A DNA stretch of 64,000 bases from Pseudo-nitzschia pungens (Eukaryota; Bacillariophyta; Bacillariophyceae; Bacillariales; Bacillariaceae): positions 2,639,001 through 2,703,000 of the forward strand of contig CM074758.1 of the NCBI GenBank assembly GCA_037355855.1, given 5' to 3'. The notes beneath the pieces were generated by a model. That model was not told where the DNA came from. It ran no database searches and worked only from the letters and a program-made list of their open reading frames with translations. Both the position numbers and the translations under genes were made by a program. This document shows positions 23,643 through 35,403 of this stretch, piece by piece; the stretch's first letter is position 1; each line of letters begins with the position of its first letter.

Positions 23643-24218
23643 ATGACGATAACAAGGAAGACCAATAAGCAAAATAACATGTTATTCATGTTAGCATCGT
23701 TGGCATGTGGTGACCGAAAAGATCGCCAATCCAGTGCGATGAGGAAGGAAGATGCGATTCCGGCAGCGGCCGCCGTGTCGGATGCATCCGACGACGATAC
23801 TTCGATCGGTGCCTCTCCCCCCGTAAAAGAGGTCATCGTAGCTCGGCGTCGTAGAAGACCCATCAAGAAAAGAATACTTGTGGGAGACTACCTCCCACGT
23901 GCTTCATTATCATCGTCTTTGGTCATGCCCCGCAAGTCGTTGCTTGAATCGAGCATCGAAATCCTAAACTACTCACATAAAGCAAGCAGACCAGACATTG
24001 TCGAGTCAAAGTGCTCAAAGACAAAATATGATCGTCGTCAACGAAACGAGACGAGAGAAGCTGATGGTGGCATTCCACATCTGGTTTGTGACGATCACGC
24101 CTGGAAAGAAATTCATTCCCCCCTCGCCTTGCCATCCTTCCTTCCCTGTCCCGCTGCTGCCCTCAGGAATGTCAAGTCCATTTGTATAAGCCTTGAAGAA
24201 CGTTCAGTTCGTCGATAG
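23643..24218 (+). CDS. Hypothetical 191-aa protein, weak candidate
   Basis: An ATG in a reasonable context opens a 191-codon frame just downstream of the tandem duplication. The product is basic and Ser-rich, with an acidic patch (SDASDDD) followed by a cluster of Arg/Lys (ARRRRRPIKKR). No domain, signal peptide or membrane segment is recognised. Codon use is compatible with a real gene, but nothing is conserved by eye; it could equally be chance. Confidence 0.3.
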   Translation: MTITRKTNKQNNMLFMLASLACGDRKDRQSSAMRKEDAIPAAAAVSDASDDDTSIGASPPVKEVIVARRRRRPIKKRILVGDYLPRASLSSSLVMPRKSLLESSIEILNYSHKASRPDIVESKCSKTKYDRRQRNETREADGGIPHLVCDDHAWKEIHSPLALPSFLPCPAAALRNVKSICISLEERSVRR

Positions 24219-25061
24219 AAGAAATCGAATTCGATCAATGAGCAACGGAGGGTAAAAGTTGCTCGTGACTATCCAGCAATAGAGAAAGAAAGAAACCCGT
24301 TCGAAGAGAACACTTTTGTTCATACACATACACACATTTATATTTTTGGGAAAACTTTAGATCACAAAACATTTTGAAGCAACGTGCTTCTATTAAACTA
24401 GGGAACACTAAATCATATACTGTAAATACCACGTACTGAACTATTGCGCTCGGGTACAGGTTTAAAGGAATCATGATGAGAATTAACAAGCTCTGAAGTG
24501 TTAACGCCAGTGTTGTAACACGGTCTGACGTGTGTCCTTCGAATGACCGTAATCATATCAAACGCTGTCCTTCATTTCGAGGACGGGTTTGCGGTAAACT
24601 GTGGAAACATTTTCGCTCGATCTGGAACTGTTTATCTACGAAGATTATTATTTACGCATTGGTTCTCCGGAGTTGGTGCCGCAGGCATCAATGCTGAAGT
24701 AGCATCACTATCTCACACAATTCTTGACGTGTTTAATAAACTTCATGATGAGGCGTGAAACTCCAGTTGACTGAAAACTCCGTTATGATCAGTTAACCAG
24801 TATGCTATATAGTAATTGAGATGATATGGATACAAGTTTGGCACAATGATGATGACAAAGTCCTTCATTTTATGATAAGCGTATAATATTATTGCATTAG
24901 TTAAGCAACAACTGCCTCCTGGTAGCGGCAACGATCAAAAAGCGTGTTCGACCAGAGCAAAAATCACCGAAAATCAATTCGCTCCAAAAGATACTTTCTT
25001 GGAGTCTCGTGAGACGAAAACAGAGCTTTCTCTCGTGCATTCTACTCTGATTTCTGAGAAT
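24219..25061. other. AT-rich spacer 3' of the acyl-CoA synthetase gene
   Basis: AT-rich sequence without a supported gene. The part nearest 25061 should be the 3' UTR of the acyl-CoA synthetase gene. Confidence 0.45.
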
Positions 25062-27394
25062 TTAAAAGATTCCTTTCTTCTTCACCTCTTCGAATTCCTT
25101 AGCAAAGTCCTCGATGACCTTGCGACGTTGCAGTTTGTTGGCAGCAGTGAGGCAACCGTTTTCAGGTGTCCAAGGATCATCCAACATGCAAACGGCAATC
25201 AACTTCTCGATATGGCTCAAATCACTATTTTCGTGTTCTTTCTTGAAACAACCCATAACGTGATCATATAGTTCCTTGGAATTCTTGACCTTTTCCCAAT
25301 CGCCTTCTTCTTCTGTTTTGCCAATCAATCCAGTTTTCTGAGCCCACTGCATAGACGCCGATTTCGCGATCTGGAAGAGAGCAACACATCTATCCATATC
25401 ACCGTCACCATAGCAACAAATACCTCCCGCAACTGCGTCCACAAATTCACTGTTTCCGTAGACCATTTCCATCTTTTCCAGTGCAACGTATTCACCGGAC
25501 TTGAGCTTGACCAGATTTTTCTTACGATCAACAATTCGAATGCTTCCGTCCTCCATAAACTGTCCGATATCTCCGGTGGCAAACCAGCCATCAACATAAA
25601 CCTCATTGGTCTTATCGGGCATCATATAATACCCAGAAGTAACATTTTTACCTCTGAGTAGGATTTCTCCACGTCCCCAAATGTCATTACCATCCACATC
25701 CTTTCTATCGGTATTGAGATACGCGACACCAGCCTTATCACAGATATCAGGAGTCGAGTCTAATCGGACTTCGACGCACGAAACAAGGTTTCCAGCGATT
25801 CCGGTACGCAAATCATCAACGTCTTGAATGGTCAATCCAGCGCAGGTCTCGGTAAGACCGTATCCCTGCACTAGTGGAAAGCCAAAAGCAACACGAATGA
25901 AGGTTTGAACGTCACCATTGAGCGGACCACCTCCTGAAATGGCATGCTGAATGTTGCCACCGACGAATTTCTTGAATTTCTTGAATACGAGGACGTTAAA
26001 CAAAGGTGTATCCAAGCCAATCGTAATGGCAAAGGCACGCCATTGCAAAGCAGTGTTGACGAGTGCTTGTGCAACGGGAGATGACAGAGCAACTTTAGCA
26101 ACAATAGCTTTCTTGATGGTATCCCAGATCTTAGGCACAGCTACCATGTGGGTGGGGGCAAAGACTTCCAATGCACCGGCGGGGTATGCACCTGTGGCTG
26201 TCAACGACTTTGGATCGGCGTAGCTAATACAGGCGCCACTTGCAAGGCAACAGAATTCGTACATGAGTTCGAAAATGTGAGCCAGTGGTAGGTAACCGAG
26301 GTACTTCACACTTTCATCCAATCCCAAACATTCTTCGGCGGCGGCGATCCCGGCGACGACAGAACTGTGCTTAACGACGACTCCCTTGGGTTTTCCAGTG
26401 CTTCCTGAAGTGTACATAATAACAGCAGCAGATTCTGGAGCTGGAGGAACCACAGGATATTTGTTTGTGTCTCCGGTTGCGACAAAGTCGTCAAAGGCAA
26501 TAACGGTGAGTCCTTCAGGGATGTCTGTTGGCATCTCGACCTCCATGGTCTCTCCGACCAAGTCGTTCGTGTAGATGATAGTTTTGAGGCAGGGCATGTT
26601 CTTGGCGTTTTCGACCAAATATGAGACGTTGGTTTTGTTGCACACAATAGCAGAAATAGTATTGTCGACAACTGCTTCCGCAACAGAATCAATTCCAAGC
26701 GTGGCATAAACTGTGGCCACACCAATACTTTGGGAGAATGCCCCAAGAGCGGCAATCATCCATTCGGCACAGGTGTTTTCGAAGATGGCAATTCGGCATG
26801 GTTTGGTGACCTTTTCGAGGGTGGCCTCGGGATCGGATGGAACGCATCCAGTAGCAGCCAACGCCGCTCCGAACTTGTACGCTTTTTCGCCAACTTGTTT
26901 GTAGGTCAAGTCGGTGATCTCGGGTCCAAATTCTTTCACTTTCTTGGATTTCCATCCGATAAACTTTCGCTTTCTCATGCACATCTTAGATCCGAAAGTC
27001 GATAGAGTTTTGTCAAAGATTTCAAACAGAGTGGTTGCACCATTCGAAGGGATAGTCGTGAGCTTGCCCTTGCAATGGGGCAAGACACGATGAGAGAAGT
27101 CGCCTGCGACAGGGACGGTTCGGACGGTCTTTCCCTTCGTCAGTGTCTTGAGCACATTGATCCAGCCGAAGGTCAGCAAAGAGATCTATTGGATTCAAGT
27201 GATGCATCGTGTCATTTAAATTGCATCGTGATCAACAAGAGGAACGAATGGGCAGAGCTTGAGTTAGATGTGCGCAACAGTCGCGACTACCAGGAGTCAT
27301 CCTAATTGAATCGTACCAAAAGATCGATCCCGATCAACAAGATCTGAAGGGGGAGAAATGCGGGGCTCACGGGGGAGCTGATGGGTTGCGCCAT
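25062..27394 (-). CDS. Long-chain acyl-CoA synthetase (AMP-binding family)
   Basis: It activates long-chain fatty acids to acyl-CoA using ATP. The AMP-binding P-loop MYTSGSTGKPKGVVVKH, the GYGLTETCAG motif, the adenylate-binding TGDIGQFMEDGSIRIVDRK and the C-terminal LKSGEYVALEKME are all present, giving a typical ACSL length of about 700 aa. The 5' end is uncertain. The main frame has no ATG before residue 65 and is closed upstream by a TGA at 27213-27215. A small first exon at 27394-27371 (MAQPISSP, donor GTGAGC) can join in phase to an acceptor after AAG at 27147, giving 702 aa with a 224-nt intron; this model is tentative. The tail EEVKKKGIF has no peroxisomal SKL-type signal. Several hydrophobic stretches fit membrane association. 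Confidence 0.9.
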
Positions 27395-29109
27395 GATATG
27401 CTGCTATGTTCTATTCTTCGCACAAATTCGGTTTTCGAACTACGAGTATTGCGACAGAGTTTGTGATATTGTTTTGTTGATTCCTTCTTGTCTTCCTTGA
27501 CGGGAGAGGATTGTTTCCTACAAGGTCGCTTCCCGTTGTCAAAAAAGATCCCAACGTTCTCAGACGAAGAGGGCACACTACTTTTTTTTTCCTGGAAGAT
27601 CTTTTACACGTAAAAGTCTTACAGTACCTGGTAGTGAATGCGCAAATTGTTCGAGTCTAGTATTATTTTTTATTACCGAAGTACGTAGTACTTCGTAGTA
27701 ATTACGGAAAGCTACGATGGAGTTCGAAGTAAATTATCTACCATATTGAATATGCAATAAATGAATAAGATTAATCATCAATCTCAACAAAAAGAGTGGA
27801 ATTGCAACGTGTAGGATTAGTACGGTTTGGTATTGTACTTCGTAAACCTTACCATCATATGAGCACAACGCTAGTACCCACGGTCATCAAAATACAGTAA
27901 TAAGAATACAGAATACGAAGTAAGTTACTCGTACCCTTACGTAAGACCATGCCCAACACCCAACACAACATTTCATTCTACTACTACTTCGTATTACGGT
28001 AAGGTTACAGGTATTCTTAATGTATCATACAGTAATAATAGTAAGAGAATATTGTTTTTGATTAACTTACTGAGTTGTGGTTGCTGACGCACAAGGAAAG
28101 AAACGAACTCTACCGCACAACGGTTTGTACGATGAAATGTAATTACCGTAGTTGTCGTTCCTATTGGGTAAAAATTACGGTTCGTATTGAATTTCGTGGG
28201 TGAAGTAAAATAAGGTTACTGTACTTCGTAATAATACATGCGTAACTTACCTTTGGAGAAAATAATGCGAACCCGTGTACAGTAAATTAAGATCTTATCG
28301 CAAATGTGCTATCACAGATGCAACGCCTCTCAATCCCACGAAAAAATACGGTTTTTCGCACATAATAGCGCTATTTCCCATTTCGGCGACTATCCTGTGT
28401 GTTCAGCATGGTTTTTCTATTGATTTGAATTACTGAAGTAGTAAAGCGTGGAAAGTTCCCATCGAAGGTTATCATGGAAGTGCAATTTGTAAAAGAAAAA
28501 AATTATTTGTTTTTTTATTGGTAATGTACAGTTATGATGGTGTTGGTACAATTTTTTTTTAGCTGTAGCGCACAGGAATATGATAGTATGTTGTTGCTCG
28601 GCATCTTAGTGCCGCAAGCCTAATTTTGAGGGAGGGGAGGAAGAGCGCAGGAAATTGAAATGTATAATGTGACTATCGACGGTCTGCATCGATCTTTCGT
28701 TCGTTCGTTTCACCGAAGTGACACACTTAAGTGGTGGGTTCATGTTGTCAATTCACCCAGTGCGTGTCTTAGAGCCTTTGGTCAGCTGAGGGGGTTCGGT
28801 TATCGCATCGAACTATCGAAGGGATCCATACATTTCGTCAGTCAGGAGAGGTGCCAGTTACAAATTTCACATTCGAAGTTGAAATGCGAAGCGAAATGTT
28901 ATCAACAATTGTACCTCGTCCTTCTATGGAAGATATTGAAGTAGCGAAAAAGTAGAGTGTCGTAGAAGGTGCGCAGTTTTGGAGAGTGAATGCATTCCAA
29001 TCCCAAGGACAAAACGATCGACTCATTTCGTGAAAACATCACATCGTTTCAGCAACGTTAGTATTGGAATCGGAAATCTCACCAAGGCGCGGCGATCAAA
29101 TAATGAGTT
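27395..29109. other. AT-rich spacer with GTAAGGTTAC words
   Basis: GTAAGGTTAC-type words and TACGAAGTA palindromes are dense from about 27660 to 28260. The rest is AT-rich with poly-T runs. Small ORFs show no conserved motif. Confidence 0.5.
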
Positions 29110-30108
29110 TTAGAACAAGTCTCCAAGGACGGAGTCGATGGTATCGGCTGCGTAAGCCTGCTCCATTTGTTCTTGAATGTTGTTGTTTGCTCGCTTTGGG
29201 GCAGTCGGGGCTTGAAAGGCCAGGTCTTGTGCGGATGAGTTTTTGTCAGATAATACACGAAGGTCGTAGTGTTCGGCGTCGGTTTCGTCGTTGTCATCCA
29301 AATCCACAAACCAGCCAAATGACTCTTTGCTGCTGCTGCTTGCAGACGCAGCATTCTCGAGAGCGGATCCGTGCTGGATCAGGCATCTCTCTCGAGTTAG
29401 ACCTGACGAAGTAACATTATTACTTTCACAGGAAGAGTCACTTACGGTTGACGGAAGGTGCGGAAAAGCCAACGCTGCTACGTCCTTCGTGATTTTCTTG
29501 CCCTTGCTCGAGGGAGAAACGGAAACAACTCCAGACGTGTTGAGAGAGCTGGATACAGGTGCTTCTTGGGGTAAATCTTGCTCCAAACAATCCAGCTGGT
29601 AGGCCAGAGAATCTTGTTTCTTCGTCTTCGTTTCCTTTTCAAGTCTAGAAAACTCGTTGATCCCTTTCGGAGACAAGGATCCTGACACATTTGAGCCTTG
29701 TGATTGGTTCTGGTAGAAGAGAAGATTCATGCATGATGCCCGGCTTTGATGTGAGGAGGCATGAATCGACAATCGACTTTTCTTCGAGGGTCTTGGACTG
29801 TTAACAGAATCTGGCACAACATGAGTGCATGGATCTGTTTCTGTGGTGGATGACGGTGACATATCCGTGGAGGTGGATGGGAGCTCGATGCTAAGCTCTT
29901 TCAAAACGTTTGCTTTCGCTACGTCGGCAAAAAGACCGGAGAGGAAATCAGAGTTATAAGAAGAGAGGTTCACTGATGCTCCCTCGTTCTTATTTCGATC
30001 ATTGTACGTTCTCTTCTTTCGAAGCGTGAAGCGAACGTTTCTCAAGGATTGCCCTGTTGCAATGTCAACAGGGCTTCGGTTCGATGAAGAGTCTTGAGTA
30101 AGGGTCAT
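29110..30108 (-). CDS. Unidentified 332-aa protein with FGWFVDLD motif
   Basis: Single-exon frame starting MTLTQDSSSNRSPVDIATG. It is Ser/Thr/Asn-rich and probably disordered through most of its length, with a basic stretch early (RFTLRKKRTYNDRNK) and an aromatic-acidic motif, SFGWFVDLDDND, near residue 267. From memory, similar G-W-[FY]-x-D motifs occur in other diatom hypothetical proteins, but no function is known to me. The C-terminus is an acidic helix (DTIDSVLGDLF). There is no signal peptide or membrane segment. It is transcribed in the same direction as the upstream acyl-CoA synthetase gene. Confidence 0.65.
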   Translation of the reverse strand: MTLTQDSSSNRSPVDIATGQSLRNVRFTLRKKRTYNDRNKNEGASVNLSSYNSDFLSGLFADVAKANVLKELSIELPSTSTDMSPSSTTETDPCTHVVPDSVNSPRPSKKSRLSIHASSHQSRASCMNLLFYQNQSQGSNVSGSLSPKGINEFSRLEKETKTKKQDSLAYQLDCLEQDLPQEAPVSSSLNTSGVVSVSPSSKGKKITKDVAALAFPHLPSTVSDSSCESNNVTSSGLTRERCLIQHGSALENAASASSSSKESFGWFVDLDDNDETDAEHYDLRVLSDKNSSAQDLAFQAPTAPKRANNNIQEQMEQAYAADTIDSVLGDLF

Positions 30109-31811
30109 TGTTGCCGTCGGACTAATGGAAGAATATCGGACGGTGGAATTCGATAACTGTTCGAAAAAGCAGACAACTGTCGCAAATTGTGCTTGTTCTA
30201 AAGATAATCAGCGGTGTGATGTCCTTCGTACAACAGTTGATCAACAGACAAGAATCATAAAGATCCAAGACGTATGCGATCGTAATACTTGCAACGAATC
30301 GATAATGCGGTAGGCGAGAAAGAGTTGGGGATAGTGATGGAGAACGGACGTGGGATAATGATTATGCTTGATATCCCTTCAGAAACGACCTATTCAACCT
30401 TGTTATCAACCCGTTTTGGTTCCTTCTTCCTAATGATCATGCAATCGCTTTCACACAAATACCAGATTATGCATTACACTTGTTGTTTGCTTTTGCGGAT
30501 GTCTCCCAGCCCATTTGCTTCGTTAGAGCTCTTTGTACTTGATTCTCTCGTGACAAGTACGTGAGTTTTTGCTTCCATACCTTCCTTGGCCACGTAAGAC
30601 ATTCATTAGGTGCGATAAATTTAGCTTTGGGTGGGAATAAAATCGTGATATTCCATATGGTGTTAAGTATAATGACTAAAAATGAAAATCGAAGACAGGA
30701 AAACAATCGACGTAACCTTCAAACAGGTTTTTAAGCCAATTAATGCACTAGAAAAATGGAGATCTGGGATTTTCTTCGTAATTTTACGTTGAATCTCTAC
30801 TCAATGTACTACCCTCATTCAATTTTAGGTATCCATACTTTTAAGGACCCAATGAAAATAGATCAAACCTCAGACAGCTGGTATAGAGCCTATCAGATCG
30901 GGAAGGTGTCAAAAGAAGAGAAAAGAACAGATGGAAACTACAATCGTGGTGACGTAATTAACTATGTTTCTTGAGAAAAGTGCTACGTGTAATTTCATTA
31001 ATCCCAAAAGAAAAAAAGAATAGCAAAATGGAACAAAAAGAAGAAACGATTACTGCACTTAATCATTGATTCTTCTTGTCAAAGAAACGTGCGTGGCACC
31101 AAATTGTGACGCACGTCAGTCAACTTGGTCTCATCTGATTTGAAGAAGGCATCGATGGAACTACTAAAACGAGAGGACGTTAATAGAAAGAAAAAGAGAA
31201 TCTTTCTTTGGTGGAGTTGAGTGCGTTAAATGATTTTCCTGTTCACGTCAAAGAGTTCTGAAAGTCTCATGAATTCCAAGTAGTTCTCAAGTAATCTGAT
31301 ACCGGTACTGGTCCCAAATCTTTGCAATCGCAATCCGCGATAATAAATGAGATATGTTGCATGTTGATGTTTTCCATACACAGACCAAAAAGTTCCTTAA
31401 ATATGAAAAAACATTATATTGTTTGACAGTTTATTTCAAAATTTTCACTGCAAGTTATCATATAGAATTTGATTATTGAAAATAGAAGAAGAACAGAAAC
31501 GATACAAAATTCGCTTTCTTCGAATCAGTTTGCAAATTATTTTTCACGGCCAACCATAGGAACTGAGACACGGTAAGGTTATACGCTACATAACAGGGGT
31601 CAAAATAACATAAACGGGTGCGGGACTGAGCGATTTGGTCTGTCACTACGATTGATACAATAATACGAAGTAAGTAAGTACACATATTGAGTCTAAAAAA
31701 TTATATTTATTTTTTACTATCAACAAACACTATTATTTCAACTAATCTAATTAAATACAGGTAAGTTATTAGTTATTACTGTAGTGTTATGACTCGACCA
31801 AAGATCAATCC
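30109..31811. other. AT-rich gene-free stretch
   Basis: Long poly-A/T runs and short stop-rich frames; no supported gene. The first few dozen bases are probably the 5' UTR and promoter of the 29110-30108 gene. Confidence 0.45.
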
Positions 31812-31906
31812 TACTGCAAAATTCCTAACAGCTGTCCGTTGGTTCTACGCGCCTGTGTACTAATTTCTACGTGGACTTGAGGACAGCTGTTAGGAATTTT
31901 GTAGTA
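31812..31906. repeat. Near-perfect 26-bp inverted repeat (MITE-like hairpin)
   Basis: The left arm 31812-31837 (TACTGCAAAATTCCTAACAG, then CTGTCC) and right arm 31881-31906 are reverse complements with one mismatch, around a 43-nt loop. Related CAGCTGTCC-bearing sequence recurs elsewhere in the window (see findings). It has no coding content. Confidence 0.85.
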
Positions 31907-32352
31907 TTCTTTTTTTTTCAATAAAACTGTACCGTGATGGTAACTACACACAGTATGCAACTAAAAAGAATGAGTACCAGAAAACATGTAGAATTTCTAC
32001 GTGGGCTCATTCGGCGCGCGCAAAACTCATTTGGTTACAAAAAAGAATGAGTACCAGGGAAACACGTACAATCCTACATGGCATTGGTCTGAGCGATGCC
32101 TAAGACCAGTAGAACGCATCACAAAAATATTTCCAAGTCGAAAACTAAAAACACCGTGTAAAATCACGTGATAAAATTTGACATCGATTTTTTTCTTTAG
32201 ATGTTATCTGATTTTACTTGACATCTCTTCGGCCATTCTGAAGGAGAGCAGATCCGCAGACCAACAAGGGTAACAACAATAAACCTGAACTAAAAACATG
32301 CCTTAGCAGCAACAACAGGGGTACTTTGCCTAGCCAACAAAACAAACAGCAA

Positions 32353-32377
32353 TACTAGTACTACTAGTACTAGTAGT
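32353..32377. repeat. TACTAG palindromic microsatellite
   Basis: Alternating ACTAGT/TACTAC words form a self-complementary tract, the same kind as at 39038-39080, 39394-39510 and 40895-40930. Confidence 0.75.
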
Positions 32378-32944
32378 GAAACAGGGGGGTGTTGGTGCAA
32401 GGCTGCCAGGATACTACTACTGGTACTACCTAATAATAATAATATACTTATTTAAGTAGGAAAATCCACCGAAGGTGCTGGTTAAAAGCTACTCAGTCTG
32501 TAACCAGACTTTATCGTCGCCTCAATCGAAGAGTCAGGACCCCAAGTAGTAGAACGACGCGCCGCCTCAACCATTGGGAATAGGCCCCAGGTTGTAAATA
32601 CGGCTATTTTGCAAACGAACCTTGGTAAGAAACAGGAAAAAAACAAACCAGTCCAGAGCACAACAGACACTGCTGTTGCAAAGCGTACAGGAGACGGGGT
32701 AACAAGAACGTGAAAGGGAAAGACACAAGCAAAACTGTCCCTGGAATGCTGCTGTAAAGCATCAGTAATGCTAGTTGTCAGCCGACACAAGCAAAACCCT
32801 TCCTCAGATACATAGTATCAGTAATGCAAGTGGTCAGCGTACAAAAGCAAAACTCCTCTCTAAATGCTGGACTGCAGCATCAGTAATGCGAGTAGTCAGC
32901 CCCAAACACATTCCTTACCACTGTATGGTACATAAAGTGCAGAG

Positions 32945-33060
32945 CCTACTACCAAATTCGGAACAGCTGTCCTCCTGTTCGAACTTAGTAGTAGCCACGT
33001 AGAGGCAGTGGAGCCTACTACCAAATTCAAATTCGTAACAGCTGGCCTTCTGTTAGAACT
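32945..33060. repeat. Paired AGCCTACTACCAAATTC repeats
   Basis: Two direct imperfect copies start near 32945 and 33009. Each reads AGCCTACTACCAAATTC, then AACAGCTG and CTTCTGTT or CTCCTGTT. They share the CAGCTG core and upstream context of the inverted repeat at 31812. Confidence 0.7.
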
Positions 33061-33108
33061 TGAACTTGCTCTCCCGTAGTAGCTTGGAAACAGGGGCTCT
33101 AAGTGATA

Positions 33109-33915
33109 ACACTTATGGACCATCAGGGCTGTAGGCTTGAAAACAGGTCTCAGCTGTACTGTGAACTGGAGGGGTATATAATGGTGGTGGTGCATTAAGT
33201 AAAGAATACTTAGCGACTTTGGGGATTGGGTCAAAAAACAGGTGGACATAAGGAAAGATCACTTATGGTCCGGCAGGGCAGTAGACTTGAAAACAGATGA
33301 CAGTTGAAGTGTGCATCTGAGAGGTATATGTAGATGGTGGAGCCTTAAGCGAACTGTACTTTACTGTACTTAGCGGCTTTGGGGCTTGGGTCAGAAAACA
33401 GTAGGACCTTAAGCGAAAACACTTATGGTCCAGCAGGGCAGTAGACTTGAAAACAGATGAAAGTTGAAGTGTGCATCTGAGAGGTATATGTAGATGGTGG
33501 AGCCTTAAGCGAACTGTACTTAGCGGCTTTGGGGCTTGGGTCAAGAAACAGTAGGACCATAAGTGAAAACACTTATAGTCCAGCAGGGCAATGGACTTGA
33601 AAACAGATGACAGTTGAAGAATGCATCTGAGAGGTATATGTAGGTGGTGGAGCCTTAAGCGAAACTGTACTTAGCGGCTTTGGGGCTTGGGTCAGAAAAT
33701 AGTAGGACCATAAGCGAAAACACTTATGGTCCAGCAGGGCAGTAGACTTGAAAACAGATGACATTTATACTGTACACCTGAGAGGGTTATGTAGGTGGTG
33801 GAGCCTTAAGCAAACGGTACTTAGCGGCTGTGGGGCTTGGATCAAAAAACAGTAGGACCATAAGCGAAAACACATATGGTCCAGCAGGGCAATGGACTTG
33901 AAAACAGATGACAGC
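33109..33915. repeat. Tandem array of ~150-bp units with a built-in hairpin
   Basis: About five units start at 33109 (divergent), 33261, 33421, 33571, 33722 and 33872 (partial), with period 150-160 bp. Each unit carries ACTTATGGTCC, AGCAGGGCAGTAGACTTG, GAGGTATATGTAGATGGTGG and TTAGCGGCTTTGGGGCTTGG. Unit joints form a 10-bp inverted repeat, GGACCATAAG / CTTATGGTCC, around an 8-nt loop. Frames through it are repeats of one another, not genes. Confidence 0.9.
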
Positions 33916-35403
33916 TGGAATTTCTTGTAGAAATATACCTACAGTGGAAGGGGCTGTTCGTGAACTACACCTTGAAAAGACTTAGGGGACTTAGCAAGGA
34001 ACCTTGAAGAATGTAGAACGTTAAGTGGAAATCACTTAGGAAGCTTGGAAACAATGTAGAACATTAAGTATAATATATACTTAAGGGCCTTGAGGGTGGA
34101 GCTTGGAAACAGATCGAAGCAGTACAGACGGCAACAGTAAGACGGCAACAGTATTAGAAGTATTTTCGAAGCGCTGTAGAATCGGTACTGGAGGTGCTGT
34201 AGAAAATTAGGTGTCGGTTTTGTTTTGGTTGTTGCTGCTGATCGGCCGAGTGGTGAATTGGCAACCAAATCAACCAAAAGAAGCAGCCAGCAACTGAACC
34301 AATAGCAGAAACAAAGAGCGCAGGTCTTGGTTAATACATGTAGGTCCTGGGGTTGTGATTGGTGGTGTAAAAGGGAGCGAGATATCGCATGGTAAAGTTG
34401 TGTAGAAATCTACGTATTTTTAGTACTGGAACATCGGAACGTTGGACAAAATGCGCGATGCGCTGCCGTACGCCAGAATACAGTCACGAGTACACACGGG
34501 ACTGGATTAAGGATAAGGATAAAAGAAAACAATCGGCGAGCCGATAGAATCGCCGATTCAAAGAGCTCTTGGAACTGTAGCAATAGACTAACCACTAGAG
34601 CTCACAATTTGCATATCACTACTATTCTAATCACTAGTAGACCCGGGGTATGGCATGATTTTAAAATCAAGCTGAGCGCTGATGACCATGAGCAGAAAGG
34701 TACCGATCGATCAAAGAGGACGACGAGACCGAAAGGCTGCCAAAAATGGAGGCGCGAAAAAGCAAAACAGGGAGAAGGATATCCGGTGTCTGCAGCACTA
34801 AGGAAGACCGACCCCAGCAACTGTTAGCGCCATTAGATGGAGCAACAGCAGCAATAGAGACACCTAAGTACCCAAACAGGACCATGGTCGACAAAAGGGA
34901 ATAATCGAAAAATTCGAAAACACACACTGAAAAAGTGACACATAATCCAGTGAGTGGACTAATTGGACCAACACTGAGTGGATGGACAGACCGAATAGGG
35001 TATGCCAACCAAAAACGTAACATACGGATATCCGTAAAGGTATATAATGAATACCCGAACACCACTAATCCCACGGGACAACGGGAAGTGGGACCGGCCC
35101 GGTGAATGCTTGACAGAGAAGCAACGCCGGAAAACCACGGGAATCAAATCCCACAAAATAAAAACAGAAACAACTCCGGGGAACCACAGGATTCCCGGGA
35201 GCTAAAGAGAGAAGCAACTCCCACCACTGGACAAACCAGGGGAAAAATCAGTTATAACACGAGTTATCGCGAGAGCAACAAAATCCAGCGCAAAGGGCTG
35301 GAGAACCTGGAGCAATCATTCTTGCTCAGTTTCAGCACAAAGCAACAAGATAACAGAAATAGTGTAACTGAATTAAACTTAATAGAAAACTGATTAACTC
35401 ACC
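33916..35403. other. Leader region upstream of gag
   Basis: This stretch lies between the tandem array and gag. From about 34640 it becomes purine-rich and stop-poor on the minus strand, which may be the retrotransposon's 5' leader. I could not find a long terminal repeat pair or a clear primer-binding site by eye. Confidence 0.4.

Noticed and set aside
25062..27179. ACSL start at TTG 27179
   Set aside because: TTG is an unlikely start in a nuclear gene; a first exon with ATG and a GTGAGC donor at 27394-27371 is a better, though unproven, model.
33263..33764. Minus-strand peptides repeating APKPLSTV and VFKSTALLDHKCF
   Set aside because: They are the tandem DNA array read in one frame; the units differ in length, which breaks the frame.
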